7,123 nucleotides of DNA, from positions 1-7,123 of the forward strand of contig CAJYIL010000471.1 of assembly GCA_913774795.1 (NCBI GenBank), written 5' to 3'. This stretch comes from Pseudobdellovibrionaceae bacterium (lineage in GTDB: Bacteria; Bdellovibrionota; Bdellovibrionia; Bdellovibrionales; JAMPXM01). The notes beneath the pieces were generated by a model. It saw only the letters and a list, made by a program, of their open reading frames with translations, was not told the DNA's origin and did no database searches. Made by a program: the position numbers and the translations under genes. How positions within the stretch are numbered: position 1 is the stretch's first letter; each line of letters starts with the position of its first letter. Shown here piece by piece: positions 5,491 through 7,123 of this stretch.

Positions 5491-5700
5491 GTGGGGGATT
5501 TTCTTATGAACGCTATTACCATGCTTGGGGGCGTCGTCGGTGTTTTGATTGGCGCGGCCGTCATCGGCTCTGTCATTGCCGTCGGTCTTTTACCGTTGGT
5601 GTTCATCAATCGTCCGAGCGAATTGACGGGGCCAGACGAACAGCTTGGTGATCGTGAGCAAAGAAAAGAAATTCGCGACCGGATGTCGGCTCACGTTTAG
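5491..5700 (+). CDS. Small single-helix membrane protein, 69 aa
   Basis: The GTG at 5491 is chosen because AAGGAGGG lies 4 nt upstream; an in-frame TTG at 5476 precedes that SD and has none of its own. The protein has one long, Gly/Val-rich hydrophobic stretch at about residues 11-40 (MLGGVVGVLIGAAVIGSVIA onward). A charged C-terminal part of about 25 residues follows (DEQLGDREQRKEIRDR), probably helical and cytoplasmic. It is unrecognised. The helix could be one long segment or a tight hairpin. It precedes the response regulator by 85 nt on the same strand; no terminator is visible between them, so cotranscription is possible. Confidence 0.72.
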   Translation: MGDFLMNAITMLGGVVGVLIGAAVIGSVIAVGLLPLVFINRPSELTGPDEQLGDREQRKEIRDRMSAHV

Positions 5701-5785
5701 ACAAATACCAAACCGGGCTTTGAAACCGAGAAAAAGCGTAGCACACTAGAGGCACGTCTCAGTCTCAACTCAGGAGCCAAGTTCG

Positions 5786-6526
5786 GTGTCGCAAAAAGTC
5801 TTGTTGATCGAAGATGCTCTCGATTACCAAAAGATCGTAGTGGCTTGTTTAGGTGATCGTTACGAAGTTCGCACGGCTGCGAGTGCGGATGAAGCGACGG
5901 CAGCTTTGGCTCGCGAAAGCTTCGACATTCTCTTGATCGATGTCGGTCTTCCCGGCAAAGACGGTCTGTCTCTTTGCCAAGAGCTCCGTGACGATTCACG
6001 TTTGGTGAGCACACCGATATTGATGGTCACCGGCCGTGGAGAGACGCAAGACGTGGTTCAAGGCTTCGCTGCCGGCGCCGACGACTATATCCAGAAGCCG
6101 TTCAAGCCCGAGGAGCTGCGTGCGCGTGTCGAAGCGCGCTTGAAGCGTGCAAAAGCGCAGAGTGCGAAGCCCCAAAATTCGGATAAGTTTGAACAGGGCG
6201 ATCTCCGCTTCTCGGTAGGTCTGCAGCGCGTTTCACAGATCGTCAATGGTGTCGAACAGCCTTTCGATCTCACGCCGAACGAGTTTAAAATCCTTTATTT
6301 CTTGGCGCGCAGCGAGGGAAAGACGCTCTCTCGTTCAGACATCCTCAAAGAAGTTTGGGGTCAACATCTCCACGTCATTGAGCGGACTGTCGACAAACAT
6401 GTCTGTGCGCTTCGTCGCAAGATGGGGACGGCGGGACGTTACGTCGCTTCGGTCGCGGGCGAGGGCTATCGCTTTGATCCGAAAGCGGTCGAAATGCCCG
6501 CGAAACGGGCTGCGGCACGGGCTTAA
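5786..6526 (+). CDS. OmpR/PhoB-type response regulator transcription factor
   Basis: A 246-aa cytoplasmic two-component regulator. The receiver domain (3-120) has the acidic pair E9-D10, phospho-acceptor D52 in LLIDVGLPG, T82 in MVTG and K104 in the KPF motif, so it should be phosphorylatable. A short linker (122-134) leads to a winged-helix DNA-binding domain (135-231). That domain includes LTPNEFKILYFL, the recognition-helix region RTVDKHVCALRRKM (200-213) and the wing motif VAGEGYRF. A short basic Ala-rich tail (AKRAAARA) ends the protein. The GTG at 5786 has AGGAG 9 nt upstream. No histidine kinase gene is adjacent in the window. The gene lies directly before kup, which makes a role in K+ or osmotic control tempting, but the order alone does not show it. 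TTGAAA at 5721-5726 could be a -35 box, but no matching -10 is clear. Confidence 0.95.
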   Translation: MSQKVLLIEDALDYQKIVVACLGDRYEVRTAASADEATAALARESFDILLIDVGLPGKDGLSLCQELRDDSRLVSTPILMVTGRGETQDVVQGFAAGADDYIQKPFKPEELRARVEARLKRAKAQSAKPQNSDKFEQGDLRFSVGLQRVSQIVNGVEQPFDLTPNEFKILYFLARSEGKTLSRSDILKEVWGQHLHVIERTVDKHVCALRRKMGTAGRYVASVAGEGYRFDPKAVEMPAKRAAARA

Positions 6527-6536
6527 GGCCCCAAAC

Positions 6537-6564
6537 GTGACATCGTAGATAAAATTCTTATAAA
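6537..6564 (+). promoter_or_regulatory. Sigma70-type promoter of kup
   Basis: GTGACA (6537-6542) and TATAAA (6559-6564) each match consensus at 5 of 6 positions, with a 16-bp spacer. Transcription would start near 6571, about 20 nt before the kup GTG. It is the best promoter match I found in the window. Confidence 0.55.
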
Positions 6565-6588
6565 GTAGGCCCTAGACGGAGGCCTACT
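6564..6588. repeat. Inverted repeat at the kup start region; operator or SD hairpin
   Basis: AGTAGGCC (6564-6571) and GGCCTACT (6581-6588) are perfect reverse complements around a 9-nt loop. The kup SD (GGAGG, 6578-6582) lies partly in the loop and partly in the right arm. If transcription starts near 6571 the left arm is not in the RNA, and the element would act as a DNA operator. If an upstream transcript reads through, it could form an SD-masking hairpin. Confidence 0.45.
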
Positions 6589-6591
6589 CAC

Positions 6592-7123
6592 GTGAGTGCC
6601 GGAACAACATCATCAGTCATCGACAACTTCGAACCGCACACGCCTTCGAAACTAACTCCTAAACAACTGGCCGCTTTGTCATTAGCCGCGCTCGGTGTCG
6701 TCTATGGCGACATCGGAACATCGCCGCTTTACGCGCTTCGTGAATGCTTTCACGGCCCGCACGCGATTGCGCTCAGCGAAACATCGGTGCTCGGAGTTCT
6801 GTCTCTCGTGTTTTGGGTTTTGATTCTCGTGATCTCGGTCAAGTACATGCTTTTCGTTCTGCGCGCCGACAACCGCGGTGAGGGCGGCATCCTTGCGCTG
6901 ACCGCTCTTGCGGCACCGAAAAACGTGCGACAACATTCGTTCTGGCTCCTGGGTCTTGGTATTTTCGGAGCGGCACTTTTATATGGAGACGGCGTCATCA
7001 CGCCCGCGATCTCAGTTTTGTCGGCCGTCGAAGGGCTCGATGTCGCCACACCGATTTTTTCGGAGTGGATCGTGCCGATCACGCTCGCGATTTTTATCGG
7101 CCTCTTCTGGTTTCAGAAGCACG
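6592..7123 (+). CDS. kup: Kup-family potassium uptake transporter, 3' end outside window
   Basis: The first 177 codons of a KUP/HAK/KT transporter, an inner-membrane K+ importer generally thought to work with protons. E. coli Kup has about 620 residues, so about 450 are missing to the right. Signature segments are GVVYGDIGTSPLY (35-47) in the first helix, VLRADNRGEGGILAL (89-103) and LLYGDGVITPAISVLSAVEGL (129-149). The Asp and Gly residues of YGD are conserved in both. A hydrophilic N-terminus of about 25 residues precedes the first helix. The GTG at 6592 has GGAGG 9 nt upstream. It is preceded by its own promoter, by an inverted repeat at 6564-6588, and by a 12-bp palindrome, ACTCACGTGAGT (6586-6597), centred on the start codon. 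It may be controlled by the neighbouring response regulator, though no direct evidence exists. Confidence 0.95.
   Translation, partial: MSAGTTSSVIDNFEPHTPSKLTPKQLAALSLAALGVVYGDIGTSPLYALRECFHGPHAIALSETSVLGVLSLVFWVLILVISVKYMLFVLRADNRGEGGILALTALAAPKNVRQHSFWLLGLGIFGAALLYGDGVITPAISVLSAVEGLDVATPIFSEWIVPITLAIFIGLFWFQKH

Noticed and set aside
6495..6513. GCCCG-CGAAA-CGGGC hairpin near the end of the response regulator gene
   Set aside because: It lies inside the coding region, has a 5-bp stem and no T-tract; likely a by-product of GC-rich Ala/Arg codons.
6750..7082. 110-codon minus-strand frame at the right end
   Set aside because: It is antisense to conserved Kup sequence.
1..7123. Search for CRISPR, tRNA, rRNA, IS ends, attachment sites or phage genes
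   Set aside because: No regularly spaced repeats, tRNA-like folds, transposase or integrase motifs were seen; the segment looks like core chromosome.

Overview
This 7.1 kb stretch is an ordinary, gene-dense bacterial chromosome segment. It is moderately GC-rich, several genes use GTG starts, and purine-rich Shine-Dalgarno (SD) sites are clear for about half of the starts. I see no mobile element, CRISPR array, rRNA or tRNA. The gene set fits a Gram-negative bacterium with a periplasm: a lipoprotein end, a Sec-exported protein, a Tat-exported high-potential iron-sulfur protein, an inner-membrane MarC protein and a Kup transporter. The mixture recalls Bdellovibrio-like or other former deltaproteobacterial genomes. 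That placement is an impression from memory and no marker gene here supports it.

Layout, left to right. (1) The 3' end of a lipoprotein-like gene (+) runs tail-to-tail into a 253-aa secreted protein of unknown function (-), whose strong intrinsic terminator lies at 355-384. (2) A Tat-exported HiPIP (-) with its own strong terminator is divergent from a 349-aa squalene-synthase-type prenyltransferase (+), which is followed by an 85-aa two-helix membrane protein (+). (3) An SPW-repeat membrane protein (-) is divergent from a MarC-family protein (+), which is translationally coupled to an 80-aa two-helix protein (+). The region between the divergent pair carries repeated GTGTCGA sequences that look like regulator sites. 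(4) An HNH endonuclease (-) meets the 80-aa gene at overlapping stop codons. (5) A 69-aa single-helix protein (+), a PhoB/OmpR-type response regulator with no kinase beside it (+), and the first 177 codons of a Kup potassium transporter (+) complete the window. Kup has a good sigma70-like promoter and an inverted repeat lying across its start region.

Most genes look like separate transcription units. Only MarC plus the 80-aa gene is a clear operon. The response regulator and kup may be functionally linked, but kup appears to have its own promoter. I did not find a convincing new biological system. The best leads are regulatory: the inverted repeat and palindrome at the kup start, and the repeated motif between the SPW and MarC genes. 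The eukaryotic-type squalene synthase and the uncharacterised small membrane proteins are worth a check.
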